Assembly (NCBI GenBank): GCA_022925895.1
Contig: JAKSYS010000056.1
Span: 89,122 to 153,121, forward strand
From: Fragilaria crotonensis
Taxonomy: Eukaryota > Bacillariophyta > Fragilariophyceae > Fragilariales > Fragilariaceae
Direction: 5' to 3'
Length of the DNA stretch: 64,000 nt
A program made the position numbers and the translations under genes. The notes below the pieces were generated by a model. That model searched no databases. It was not told where the DNA came from and worked only from the letters and a program-made list of their open reading frames with translations. Shown here piece by piece: positions 9,820 to 21,360 of this stretch (positions are counted from its first letter, which is position 1; the number at the start of each line of letters is the position of its first letter).

Positions 9820-10952
9820 TTATGGTGGTGTGAGGCGGAAGGCGCCTCCACGGAGCATGGCCGCAGAAAGACCATTCATAACCGGCTGGGCTTGCACATG
9901 CAAGTAGCGGTACATCTCGTCGGACCGCCACCGACCCACCATGCGGATGCGGTCGGAGTCGACGCCAGCACAAAGGAGGGCCATGGCACCGCCGGCGCGG
10001 GTGGAACGCACCGTGACGTCGGCGACCGCGTATGCAGGGTCCGGATGGACCAGTAGAGCAGTGCGAATGCGAGTAGTGATGTCCGACGGTAAGATGTGCC
10101 GGAATGGGCTGTCCGGGTGAACGCGCACAGCATTGAGGGGCGTATCCGGAGTGGCTCCGCTGCGGCGCAAGGTGGCGACGCGAGCGGCCAAGCAATGTAC
10201 GGGGCAAAGGAAGGGGTGACCAGAGCGGCCGTGGCCAATAGTTTCGTTGCGAACGCCATTCTTCTGGGTCGTGAAAGTCAACGTGGCAAAGGTGGCCGCG
10301 GAGAGGTCGTCGTCGGGGCAAGTGACAGTATCAAGTGCCCGCGAGCCAACCCACAACGTGACGTCGCGAAGCCGAAAGAGGGGGCCTGCGCCGGAAACAG
10401 GGGGAGTGCCCAGATACTCACCCGGTCGAAGCAGGAAGTAGAACCCGACGACCAAGCATTCTGCCACGGCGATCGCAAGGGCGGAGGGCGTTTGGTGAGC
10501 GAGCGCCCATACTTGCGCCACCACGGAGACCGGGAGGGGTTTGACGCGACTCGGAGGGACATCTTCGCGTCCCCACGCACGATACAGGGCCGTGAGGCGA
10601 ATGTCCACATCGCCATGGTGGTTCAGGCGAGGGTCAGAGGCCCCAGCCGGGCGTACGCCTGACCCACCGCTCGTACGGCGTCCTCCACCGTCCGAGAGCG
10701 GACAGGTTGACGGCCGGGAGCAATGGAGCCGGTACGGTACCGTTGGGCAAAGAGTTGGAGCAATGGGACGGGATCGGTGTTGCCGAGATGTCGGGGGTCC
10801 ACGTGTAGGGAGGCGCAGAAGGTTTCCCATAGGCGCCAACTGGTGTCGGCCGAGGCCGCGCGTTGCCGAGAAACCCGTCCGGCGGACGTTTCCTGAAGAG
10901 CGCACCAGTCAAGGAGGCATTGGTGTCGGGTCGCAGCCGGCGCAGCACCCAA
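9820..10952 (-). pseudogene. Tyrosine recombinase of the YR retrotransposon
   Basis: The N-terminal core-binding part lies in frame 10952-10623 (WRLWETFCASLHVDPRHLGN), then shifts near 10640 into the frame ending at 9820. The catalytic domain shows FYFLLRPGEYLG (first Arg), then RSTRAGGAMALLCAGVD (box II) and the nucleophile region MVGRWRSDEMYRYLHVQAQ with the Tyr. The usual HxxR of box II reads RSTR here, so the His is replaced. It would insert the circular DNA copy by strand exchange without target duplication. It ends 61 bases from repeat B1. Apart from the linker shift, the catalytic half is uninterrupted. Confidence 0.85.
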
Positions 10953-11043
10953 GAACGCACCTGTGGATAATGCGCTTGAAAGTGAGTCACGAGTTGTGCA
11001 TCAGATAACTCCCAGAGACGGCTGGCATCGTCGGCCATGGCAT

Positions 11044-12836
11044 TCACCGGGCCAGGAATATAATGGTGACGGGCCAATAGCGATGATGCCGTTGGTGTAC
11101 GGCATTGTACTGGAGAAGATATGCGCGGGCAGCGAGCGACGTTGCTGACCCTTTCGTGGACCACGCGACCGCTGCGCGGTTATCGCTCGCAATCCATATC
11201 GTGTGTTCGCGCACGTCGTGGCAATGCACAAGGACATCTTTGTGGGCAATTATGCCTGTCAACTCCAAATCGGATATAGACAAAGAGCCCTCGCGGTTGT
11301 CCGAAGTGACCAGTGCTTCCGCAACATGTGGCGCGAAGCGTTGGCGCCACACGATTGGCGGTTGGTCGCCCTCACTGGATAACCACACACCCCATGCCAG
11401 TTTGACAGGCATCGCAGGCACCGACATAGGACGGTGCGGTGGGAACAAGTTCCTGCAGCCGCGTGGGACGCTCGGCCAAGGAATCAACGAGTGCAGTGAA
11501 GTCGGCGGCGGCATCATACACTTGCCGATTCAAACGCACCCGCCGTTTGTCTCCGCGACTAAGGGCCTCCTGGAGCACGGAGAAGAGCCCTCGTGTGCCC
11601 GGGAGGGCCGGAGACATGGACCGTAGCTCTCCTAGTAGCTGGTGCCACTTGGCAACGGCTAGGCGTTTGCGTGGTGGCTGGAGCCAGCCGAGGACAGTGC
11701 GTAGACGTTCGAGGCGATGCGGTGGCAGATTCAAGGTCATGGTTTGGGAGTCGATGTCCCACCCCAGGATGCGCTTTTGTGTCATCCAATAGGCGTCGCC
11801 TTTCAAGAATTTCTTGACCGATGCAGGCTCTTTGCGATGGGGCGGGTCGCCCTCGTCCAACGGACGAAAAAACGCGATCAATGGAGTGTAAGGCGGCCCT
11901 CAACACTCGTCGTTGCTGGTGCTTCGTCTGTGCCAGCAACAGAAAGTCGTCGACGTATACGTCGACCGCGGCGACGGGCTTGCTTGGCCGCGATGTTCCC
12001 CCTGCGGTGGCACGAGACGTGTTCGCAGGGGGGACGGTCACGTGAAAACCGGCTGGAGGTGTGGCGGCCACTGCCTCCAGCCGGTGTGAATCCCACAGGC
12101 ACCGATCCCCTGTTCGAAGCATCTGATTGGCCACGTCACATGCTGTTTCGGTAAGTATCGTGAAGTATGGCGGCGATTCCACCCAGCCCATCGGGAGGGC
12201 CAGCGGAAAGGCTATAATTGGTTCGTGTCCAGGGATACAAGGTAACACGACGCCTAATTTTGGGATGTCCTCTATTCTCACCCAGACTCGATAGAACCCG
12301 TCTGCAATGTCAATCTTTGCCATGTATACAGGTCCATGCCTTGGATCTGCGTGGACCAGGGTGCTGCAAACCCTCTGAAGTGCTCGCCCAAATTGCATGG
12401 CTTCCCGTGGCGCTAACTGGAGCGTCTCCTCGTTAAGCTTGGAAAAAGTATAGTCCACAATAAGCCGTGGGCGTCGATCTCGTTGCGGGACGACGCCCAG
12501 AGGCGACACCCGTAAGTGCCGCAGCTGGCGCACGGCCCGGTAGGGCATTACGATCCAATATCCTTGGGCACAAAAGTCCAGCATCTCCTCACAGACGAAT
12601 TGTCGCTCGCCGGCGGACGAGCGGTGGGCACCGCGCGTCACCGCTCCGTCGCGGCGTTCAATCGGCCACGCTGGTGTGTGTACGGGCACCGTTGCGCCCC
12701 GCTTCTTCAGATGAGTCAATAGACGGGCTGCGCGGTGGGATAGTTGGCCCACCGTTGGGGTGATGTCGGACTTCCCGCGTGCCAACGCGACGGTACGGAC
12801 CCACCCATGTGTTGCGAAAAGCTTTTCGGTTACCAC
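11044..12836 (-). pseudogene. Reverse transcriptase-RNase H of the YR retrotransposon (frameshifted)
   Basis: RT motifs in order on the minus strand are RLIVDYTFSKLN, YMAKIDIADGFYRVWV (motif A Asp), LALPMGWVESPPYFT (motif B region) and VDVYVDDFLLLA (motif C, YVDD type). A frameshift near 11870 leads to the connection region (KRILGWDIDSQTMTLNLPPH). A second near 11390 leads into RNase H: VGACDACQTGMGG (Asp), SISDLELTGIIAHKD (Glu), WIASDNRAAVAWSTKG (Asp). A third near 11060 leads to the RNase H end and linker, HYIPGPVNAMADDASRLWEL. The order RT-RH-YR without an integrase fits DIRS-order elements. The frame is open upstream of 12836, so the true start may be about 150 bases earlier. Confidence 0.85.
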
Positions 12837-13012
12837 TGCTAACTTACCAAGTGCGGCTTCGGCTTCCGAGATCTGGTCTGCTCTTCGCTTACGGGTGGCG
12901 CCGTCGCCTACCCCACCTCCGTCCCCAAGTCATTCAGTCGCGCCGTCGTCGCTGCCCACGGTGGTGCTGCAAGTAGCCAGGGCACACTCGTCGTGTCACC
13001 CTGGCCGTCCCG

Positions 13013-15096
13013 TCAGGTGGCGGGTGCTTGGAGGCGCTCACGAACATAAGCAAGGAGGCGACTTCGCTCTCCCGCCGAGGCGAATGGCGTGTGAGTCGCT
13101 CGCCTGCCGCAGTTAGGGAAACATCCGCCTTTCGTCCACCATGCCACGCAGAACTCTTGACCAGCATCATTTGATGGGGGGCGGTGCTCACGTAAGATAT
13201 TGCGTGTGCCCCCTGCGCGTAGCGGGATGTTGGCGAATTCAGCGTCACCCGCTGGATTCTCGACGCGGGTGACGCTGGTTCTCGTCACTGTCGGTGTCTC
13301 GCCTGAGGGTGTGCTAAGCGACGACACCCCTGTGCGTGTCGATGCGTACGTTATGGTGGTGGAACCACTCCCTCCGCCGGCACTACTGCCAGTCATAGAC
13401 CGCTGTGGCGGTACGGGGTCGAGATACGCTTCCGGGATGTCGACCCAATTTGTTGAGTTATGGAAAGTGCCACGCTTTAGCTCCTGCAGCATTACGGTGA
13501 AGTTCGGCACTTCCACACCGATGACTCCATCGGCAATGTTATGAGCTACCATCTGCATGTACTCGTGCGTGCAAACTTGCACGGCACGTACGATGCGCGC
13601 ATGATAGGTAGGTGCGACTGATGGGTGCCTGCTTGCAAGGGCGTGGTATCGCTCCGTGACGAACGGGGCCGCATTCTGGAACCCCGCGACCATCGACCAC
13701 ATTGCCTCAACGAACGGGTGAGTAGCCCCACTCCTTGAAAGAGACACTGGCACAGTACTGCATACCTCGTCAAGGTAATCCCCACTTCCAGAATATCTCG
13801 CGGGAACTTAATGCGTTCCTTTCGCGTAGGGTGCGGTAGTCAGATAAACTGGCGTTCTGCTCGCCTTGCGCCAATTGGTTTCAACGCTCGCATCTGCTAA
13901 GGCCAGATAATGGTGGGCGCTGCCAGAGTAGGCAACCAAGAACGGTTGGCATCCCGAGGAAAGGTCGTCTACCCATGTCCCACAAACTGGAAACCGACAA
14001 CCATTTGCTTCAGGAGGGTGGTGATGATTGGTGCATACAACTCTGACGACAGACCTCGAGACATACACACCTTTTGTAATTCCTGGGTGAGCACAGTGTG
14101 CTGCTCGCTCTTGTGGCAATTTGCAAGGCGGGTCCACACTGGCGCTACGCTCTCAGGGGTTGCCACATTGCAATAGCGGAGAAGCGTCGTATACGTCTCG
14201 TTGTAGGCGTCGGCGATGGTCTTGACTTCGCGTTCGGCACGCCCGCCGTCGCCACCTCGCCCTAGTGTGTCACCCCCCCTGGCCATCCCCAGGGTACGTA
14301 GAAGTACAGCGGCGGCATCTCCTCCACCCGGTCCTTGGGGCGCTGCTAATGCTGGGAGATCCGCCTGTACCTTCATGTTGACGTAGCGGTACGCTTCTCG
14401 TGGTAGGTGGAGTGGTGGAAACGTGTGGAGTACACTGGGTACAGCGTTAAGTGGACCCCCACCTCCACGTGCCGTGCACGCTGCACGCAACCACGCGATT
14501 ACGTCCTGACAGGCCTCCGTTTCGTGTTGTGCTTGTATTGCACTCACGATGTCCTGATATGCTTGTTTGGGCCGCACCCTATTCCGATGAATCAGAAGGG
14601 CGGCGTAGCGACCCGGGAGGAGCTGAATGTGCCTTGTGCGGATGACTTCTGTTTCCGGATCTTGTTCGGTGTAGGGTCCCAGAACTTGCTGTGCCTCCTC
14701 CCACGTGGGTAGGAGCGTAGTCATCGCAGCCACAGTGGGAACCCGTACAGCTGTCCCTACTAGATGGAAGGCGGAACCTTGGACTTCGACAGTTGGGTAC
14801 TGGTGAGGTAAGATGTCCCCAACGAAGCCCAGTACATGATCATGAAGTCCCGTGGGCTCGTCACCGGGCGCATCCACATACCGGAGCATGCGGTGCACGA
14901 TGACCACCTCTAGCCCATCATCCCGCCCCGTAATAAGTGCGAGGAATGCCATGGGTTGACGGTCACTGAGTGCAATGGTTTGATCTTTAAGGGCCGCCGG
15001 TGTTGGCACCGCCCCTCCAGGGTCAGTGAAGCGATACCCCGCCAGGTAAGCTGCGGTACGTGCTTCCGGCGGGTTGTTGGTTGCATCACTATACAA
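13013..15096 (-). pseudogene. Gag-like protein of the YR retrotransposon (frameshifted)
   Basis: The first frame (15096-13969, 375 residues from MYSDATNNPPEART) has no catalytic motif but is a continuous folded-looking sequence with a Gly-rich linker. It is followed by DAYNETYTTLLRYCNVATPE. The frame then shifts near 14000 and again near 13780. The last frame (13753-13013) includes MWSMVAGFQNAAPFVTERYH and a Ser/Thr/Gly-rich linker, and ends in a zinc-binding-like motif FCVAWWTKGGCFPNCGRRAT (C, C, C, then H). Cysteine motifs of this type close the Gag-like ORFs of related elements and would bind RNA. Assignment as Gag rests on position 5' of RT plus that motif. Confidence 0.65.
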
Positions 15097-15227
15097 CTCA
15101 CGATACGTACGAGGGCTACACCTTCCCGCGCGGCAGGTAGGTCCCCGGCCCTAGAGGGGTCCGGCGATGGCGTGCGGATCTACCAGTTGGGCCATGGTGC
15201 GGTGTCGCCTCTGTGCTCAACTGAGTC

Positions 15228-15498
15228 TAAATTAAGCTGTAGTAACTTGTGCAGCTACTAGTCCTTCACTCTTCGCACTCCGTGGGCAACCTGTCTCGTA
15301 GCAGGTTCCTCGATCGCCGTGCGAGAGGTTTCTTGTTGCCGCAACTTGGTTACAACTAACAATGAGGATTCGTCGCTAGGTCTCGTTTCAAGTGCCGAAT
15401 TTTGGTGTCTACTTCCCGTGACGCGCCGAATCTGATTCTGACGCATCGTGGTGTGCGTGTGGCATCCCCCGACCGTCCGTCTTCCCTGCCACTGACGG
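15228..15498 (-). repeat. Split direct repeat A1
   Basis: About 271 bases nearly identical to 9285-9554 (A2). Seen differences are one T for C near 15376 and one extra C in the run near 15466. It forms the 5' end of the element on the minus strand. Confidence 0.93.
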
Positions 15499-15901
15499 TG
15501 ATTCTTTGATGAATTGGCTGGTACTAGCAGCTACTTTGCACCGTTATTACTAGTACCCTCACCGCCGCTGCTCTTGTCTAATTGTCGTATCTCTTCTTGG
15601 CAAAGAAGACCTTCCTGTACATTGAACTCAGATAGCCGTCTACTGTGTTCATCATTTGCATCTAGTTTGGCATCATGCTTTCAATGTTTCCATGCCAAGT
15701 AGCTATGTCAACTCAGCTTGTCAACTAACCTGCCATTCACAAGTTTGTTGTGATACTTTGGATTCCTGTCTTTGCTGTTCCAACTGTTGCTCATGCTGCC
15801 TATCTTTAGTACAATCATGTACTAACTGTCGCTGACATTCAGCTTGCTCCTTGATCAATTGTATGAGAGGAATAATAATAATAATGATAAGAATAATAAA
15901 A
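15499..15901. other. Spacer between YR element and MULE
   Basis: No recognisable gene. The right 60 bases are a degenerate (AAT)n-like tract that directly precedes the MULE terminus. Confidence 0.45.
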
Positions 15902-16412
15902 GGGGAAATTACAAAATCATCCATAAGTTTTCCCTTTTTTCAAAATCATACAATGACTTACAATATCATTTTGTCGTTTTTTACTATATCATCCATTTGA
16001 AAATGTCGCTTTTTAAATCATACACAACATTTGTATTATATTACAATATCATCCATTTAGTTTGCGCTTTTGCACTATATCATCCTTGTCAAATCTCAGC
16101 GCCTGCCATCTTTGTTTTCCACAGCACTTGTCGTACTCCGTGGTGTACAATGGACCGACATGAACGTGAGGCGTCGCATAGCCATGAAGTAATTCACTAT
16201 CATTGTTGAATTACTGGTGTCAAACCTTCATCATGCCATTGGCAATGTTAGGTATATTGTCGGTTTTGACAGTGGTCATAGTTTCAGCAAGGCTGGTTTG
16301 GATCCTCAATGCCTCATCATTGGAAGCATCATTGTGTGTCTTGATTTTTCGTTGAAAATTAGGCGCACGCAATTCCAGTGCTGCACGTACATTGTCATAC
16401 ACAGTACATGTG
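15902..16412 (+). repeat. MULE terminal inverted repeat, left
   Basis: 511 bases inverted with respect to 22386-22896. The outer 190 bases contain spaced copies of ATCATCC (near 15918, 15988, 16050 and 16078) separated by T-rich tracts, typical of subterminal transposase-binding repeats. Confidence 0.93.
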
Positions 16413-16465
16413 TCTTTTTTCACTCGAAACAGATTCGTAGCACAAACTCTTTGACTTCATCAACA

Positions 16466-16837
16466 ATGAGCAAGAAGTTCAGGAACGAGGAAGACGCCGA
16501 CGTCCCTAAGGGCCAGGCACATGTCCCACACAATGGTGTAGATGATGAAGATGATGATGACATGGATGACACCGCATTTGTCGATGAGCACGGCAGATTT
16601 GACTTGTCCAAGGCCCTTCCCAACAGCGATGATTGCCCTTTTGAATACGTGTACACAAGGGACCATACCGGCAGAGTTGTGAGTGTGGTGTGTAGCTTGA
16701 AGGTAGTACCTAAGGAACAGGTACAGTCCACGGAGGGTAGAAACGAGGACGTTTGTGAGGAGGTGGTTCATGGTGAGAACAAAACCAAAAAGAAAGCAGG
16801 AGAAGACCACAAAGCTAGTACTAGTAGTACTGGCTGA
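16466..16837 (+). CDS. Small acidic protein carried by the MULE, unknown
   Basis: ORF of 123 residues whose ATG (MSKKFRNEEDADVPKG) lies 53 bases inside the left TIR end. The frame is open further upstream through the TIR, but this ATG is preferred because the upstream residues are simply TIR sequence. It has an acidic run (DDEDDDDMDDTAFVDEHGRF), a short ordered-looking piece CPFEYVYTRDHTGRVVSVVC, and a Lys/Ser-rich tail. I do not recognise the family. It is on the strand opposite the transposase, and the TIR could supply its promoter. It may be an accessory element protein or captured cargo. Confidence 0.45.
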   Translation: MSKKFRNEEDADVPKGQAHVPHNGVDDEDDDDMDDTAFVDEHGRFDLSKALPNSDDCPFEYVYTRDHTGRVVSVVCSLKVVPKEQVQSTEGRNEDVCEEVVHGENKTKKKAGEDHKASTSSTG

Positions 16838-17159
16838 CCTTCACGCTACTGACAGCAACAATGAGAAGAAGACGAAGTCAACGCACTAATACAATTACCC
16901 ACTAGCACGACATTGTTGGCCTGCTTAACATGACATCTCATTTCATTACGTACATAGTAGTAGACGTATAGTACTAGTATCCTTGATACCTTGATATACT
17001 TAGTAGTAGCTACTAACTCAGTATTGCCTGTTGTACTTCGATCCCAGCAACTCACTACTCATATGACCATCATAGTACTACTATCACACCATACTAAACA
17101 CTTGAAGATTGTTGTCGACGACGCTTAGCTACATTCCATTACTACATAGTAGATGACGT

Positions 17160-18704
17160 AATAGCTGAAGGCGCAGGGCCGATTGATGGACCTTTTGACG
17201 TCGCGAACTCGACACGGTGCGAACTGGGTGGCTGCGCTGCAGCGTTCCTATTTTTATCTCTGTTACAGCAGATGTGGGGATGTAGACACAAATGCAGGAT
17301 ACGATGGGTTACAGACAGTAAATCAGCCATCGCTAAAGTGGCAAAAAAGCTACAATATGAACCTCATCGACGACAGAATCAACCAGACAATGCGGATCTA
17401 CTGGCACTCATAAAGGAGGGTACCAAGAGCACCCGAAGTAAAATAACATCAGTGTGGGTGAAAGGACATCAATCTGGGTCGGCGATTGCACGATTTTCCA
17501 ATCGTCGACAACAGGACGTAATCGGTAACAATCGAGCAGACCATCTCGCGACATGGTACCGCGATCAATCGGGAAAGCGACAGTCCCGCGAGCGAACTGA
17601 TCATGAGGACGGCGCACATGTATCGATCTCCATAAACGGCATTCGCCTCGTAAGCCAACTGGATTCATGCATTCGTTACCATATTGATGGCTACCACTTA
17701 AGACAGTACATTCAGGCGAGGAATAAGTGGAGCAACAAGACGTGGAACACTGTCGACATCGCAGGCCTTGGAGCTTATCGATCGAAATTATCACCAGTCG
17801 ACCAAATTGCACACAAAAGTTTATGTTCGACCAGTGGCACACTGGTGATAAACGGTATAAAGTATCGGCGGTGAAAGATTCCTCCCAACTTCAGTGTCCA
17901 TGTTGCAAAGGCGGAAAGGAAACGACAACGCATGTACTTCAATGCGAGGCAAATCCATCGCATGACAAAAGTTTAAAAACATTTCGGGCAGCAATGGCGG
18001 CTTTGACACATCACCCAGTCCATCAAATCATTACGTCTCGTATTACGGCGTGGATAAAGGAGACCCCTGCTTCGATTGATATGCGGAATTCCCATCCAAA
18101 TTTCGGGTAGGTTTGAAGAAGGCACTTCAAGACCAAGACGACATGGGCTGGGAACAAGCACTCAAAGGTTTTTGAGCGTAGAATGGAGGCATCTTTTGAC
18201 TTACGGAATTGGCGATAATGAGATGGAGCCTGCGAGTGGGATTAAAGCGGTTCAAGTCAATTTTGAAGGCGTTCAGTGAACTGGCTAATTCCCTATGGAA
18301 GGCTCGCAACCAAGTTTTACATGGGTCCAACGAAAAGATATGCAGGCCATTTGAAACGCAGAAGATGCAGAGATTAGAGACATGTACCAACACCCAGAGC
18401 TGATACCGGCATCGGATCGTCATTACTGTGAACAGTCTTTAAGCACCATATTGGGAGATCGGCAACATCACGCAGACGATGGCTCAGATTTATGCGACTG
18501 GCGAGGGCACGACTAAAGAGACGGACAAAGACAAACGCTGATAACGTCATTCTTCAGAGTTACCACGGAGTAAAACACGACAGGCGAAATCATGTACACT
18601 AGCTTAGATAAGTTGTCGCGATCCTGCAATATGGATTGGCCGCAACAGGGTACACACGCCGAACTTGACAAAAGTTTGGCGGCGGTGTATAACCCAATAA
18701 TTAG
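17160..18704 (+). mobile_element. LINE 3' fragment nested in the MULE (RNase H to 3' end)
   Basis: A 5'-truncated LINE tail. RNase H sequence reads ANSTRCELGGCAAAFLFLSL, then WVTDSKSAIAKV and SVWVKGHQSG with NNRADHLATWYR, giving the Glu, Asp, His and Asp positions of the fold. After a frameshift near 17830 comes a zinc-like motif QCPCCKGGKETTTHVLQCEA, then SVEWRHLL and SLWKARNQVLHG. The tail ends ACCCAATAATTAG. The same order and the same 3' end are seen at 22912-24090 on the other strand. 5' truncation is the usual product of target-primed reverse transcription. It is non-functional. Confidence 0.85.
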
Positions 18705-18752
18705 GTTCTATTCATTACTACATAGTAGTATCCTCACATTAGTAGCAGTTGG

Positions 18753-21360
18753 TTAGGGCACGGGCAATGATTCAGTATTGTCTTCTGTCGTACGTTGTTC
18801 ATCCTTTGTTTCTTCATTGTCCTCCTCTTCATTTTCATCTTTTTTTTCTTGGAGGCGCAGCAATACATCCGTTGCCTCTTCAATAAGGGTATCGGATTGT
18901 TCGATACCCACCGTTGGCTTAACTTTTGCTTTTGCAGAACAAGTTCTCTTATTGTGTCCTGCTTGACCACAGTTTGAACATGTAATCGGCGAATCCTCAG
19001 ACGCTGCGTACACACTTCGTCGCCTTATGCGTTTTGTTCTTGGCCGACCGGAAGGCGCTTGCTTCCAAGGGGTGGTTTTGTTTCACCGTCGTATGCCACT
19101 GTATCTAAGCTTACCGGGTATATGTTTTTGTGAATGTTGTTTGCACACAACCAAAGGTGTAGTATTCATCGATGAGGTTTGCAAGAATGTAATTCTTGTC
19201 CGCGGACTTCGACTTACGATACACTGCACACGCATGTCGGCAAGGCAATAACGTGTCCTGCCAGACACCACACGAGCACCACATGTGCGCAGGTTTGACA
19301 ATGTGAGTGCTGCTGTGTTGTGAAGGAAGTCTATCCTTTCGCGACTGAATTTTTCGTCTCCTTTCATCTTCGTCTTCCTCATCCTCGACCCCACCGTCGT
19401 AATCGCACGTGCTCATTGTGTAAACACCACTTCCAGCCTCTAACTCCATGACGGAAATGGAAGCGGTCGCTTCCCACCGAGCGTTCATGATACGTCCAGC
19501 AGTATTAGGTAGGATTTTGAAAGCATCCTCATTCCGTTCATACTTTTTCCGACACGCACAAATTCGTCTTATCATCACATCAATGATCTTTTCGACCGCA
19601 TCCATCCATGGCAAATCCCGTGCAGCATTGAACATACTGTTCACCGACTCAGCAGTATTTGATGTGACAATACCAAACCGAGGGGGCAAGCACTCATTTG
19701 CCTCAGTCCATTGCGAATTAGACCACAGTGTTTTTTCTTTTATGTCGTCAATATATGACGCTGCGCTCGCCTTCATTGTACGTATCTGCTCAAGAAGCAT
19801 GTCGTAATAACGCACAGAGTACGTTTTTGCCATCGCCATTATGAGTTTCCCACACTGCCTTCCAAACTTCGTAGTGACATTTGCTTCGATGTGCTTTGCA
19901 CAACTCATTTCAATGTTATCTGGGAACACTTCTTTCAGGGCGGGCTTAAGGCCCTTGTCTCAATCCGAAATGAATAGAAATTGACTCCGGGGCCGAGGAC
20001 GCACATCCACAACTTTGCTCCTTTGATTGACTGCGCGAAAGCCTTGTTTGCATATGATTGGGCATGCTTTTTCAATAATCTGAGCATTTTCGTCCATGTC
20101 TTCTTATCCTCGTTCCCACTTGCAATCATGAAGCCGATTGGATATGTCGTTACCACCCGACAAAACCGATGCAATGTAAAGCATCCCCTTATACTCACTC
20201 CTAAGGTGAGCAGCATCAAGGGAGATCACTGGGCGTACGGTCTTCAGTACATCGTTTGCAATTGAAGGGAAGAAATGAAGATCAACGATGTCGCAATCAG
20301 GAGTGCCTCTTGTATAACCAATAAGGGACAAAGGATTGCACTTCTTCAATTCATCCAAGTATGGAATTATCAATTGGAAGTTCATCACGCCAGCCTTCCT
20401 TTTGCCGAGCGCACTTTCGTTGATTGCACGCCAAGCAACCATGTACGGAAGATCCTCGTTGTACTCCTTATTGCTTGCCGTTTTCATGACATCCTTCGGC
20501 ACTGGGAGTCCCTCTTTCGTTTGCAGTACTCTCGTCACCACTTCTTGAAGTTTTCCTTGACGACGTTTCTTGAGCTGCCTGCCGTCCACAGCACAATTTG
20601 GACGAAGCACTTTGCTGTGCTTCGGATTCATTCGCGAGAGAACAAATTTGCCATCAGAGTGTCGTCTGGAGAATCGCACCAGGAAAGGACATGCAACGTG
20701 AGAAGTACAGCGATAAACACGAAATTTATCCACAACAGATTGCTGGATTCGTAGCCGATTCCGCGTCATGGTTTCGTATTTTTCAATGATAGGAAACGCA
20801 TCATCCAAATCCTTGAAACAGTCAATTTTCGCTTTGTGCATGATGCGGTACAATGTCGTGTCCACCATCATCTGTTCGCTGTTGCAAGCATCATCATCAG
20901 CACCGTTCTTTACAGACGAGGCATCAGCATCATCACGTTCCTTCGTAGATCCTGAAGTCGCCATCTTCGTATTACTCCGCCGTGTTGTCCTTCTTGTGGT
21001 GCCTTCGTCGTTGTTATTCGAGTAGTCTTGACGAGTCGGCGCACTCGTCAAACTAATTTCATTATGGTCTCTTTTCTTTCCCACAGCCTGCAAAGCTTTC
21101 TTTCCGTTTGGGAGCGGCGCAATGTCTTCCTGCCAACACAGATCAATGGCCGTCGAGCTTGATAATCCAATCCCATCCTCCGACAAGATTGGATTCGTGG
21201 ACCTAGTACTGCGACGTTGAGAAGCCGTTGGTTTCGAAGAGCCATCCACATGACGGTTATTTATGACCTCCACGCCCGCAGCATCTACAATGCTACGGCC
21301 ACAAAGCAAGGGAAGTGGTCTCTGAAGACTGCACTTGTCATATGCGCAGTATCGGAACAT
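18753..21360 (-). pseudogene. MULE transposase (broken)
   Basis: From the N-terminus: a basic Ser/Thr-rich region; a MuDR-type DNA-binding-like part (VYRCTSHVACPFLVRFSRRH); the transposase core starting VRPVISLDAAHLRSEYKGML (first Asp); YPIGFMIASGNEDKKTW; the second Asp in FISD-stop-DKGLKPAL, followed by CAKHIEANV (CxxH); and AESVNSMFNAARDLPW with the third acidic residue. A SWIM zinc finger (MWCSCGVWQDTLLPCRHACA) follows. In another frame is a zinc knuckle CSNCGQAGHNKRTC (about 18925-18980). The frame shifts near 20140 and back near 19985. A TGA at 19960-19962 sits where an Arg is usual in the DRDKGL motif. DDE transposase of the hAT/Mutator-like fold; cut-and-paste function expected if repaired. 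Confidence 0.88.

Larger units (their letters stand above)
9062..15498 (-). mobile_element. Tyrosine-recombinase retrotransposon with split direct repeats (DIRS order, Ngaro/PAT-like)
   Basis: Read on the minus strand the order is A1 (15498-15228), Gag region, RT-RNase H, tyrosine recombinase, B1 (9759-9552), A2 (9554-9285), B2 (9270-9062). A1 matches A2 and B1 matches B2, with only a few single-base differences. This A1-ORFs-B1A2B2 arrangement is the split-direct-repeat structure of PAT-like and Ngaro-like elements, which integrate a circular intermediate by recombinase rather than integrase. The coding part is much more GC-rich than the flanks. Frames are broken at several points by single-base shifts. 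As expected for this class no target duplication is evident. Confidence 0.9.

Noticed and set aside
9743-10321. Pro/Arg-rich overlapping minus ORFs
   Set aside because: Shadow frames of the GC-rich tyrosine recombinase gene.
15721-15924. Minus ORF with an isoleucine-rich membrane-like stretch
   Set aside because: The hydrophobic run comes from the (AAT)n-like tract, and the ORF crosses the MULE boundary.
16217-16465. N-terminal extension of the 16466 ORF, and mirror ORFs at 22258-22581
   Set aside because: These read through the TIRs; both inverted copies have the same open frame by identity, so it is no evidence of coding.
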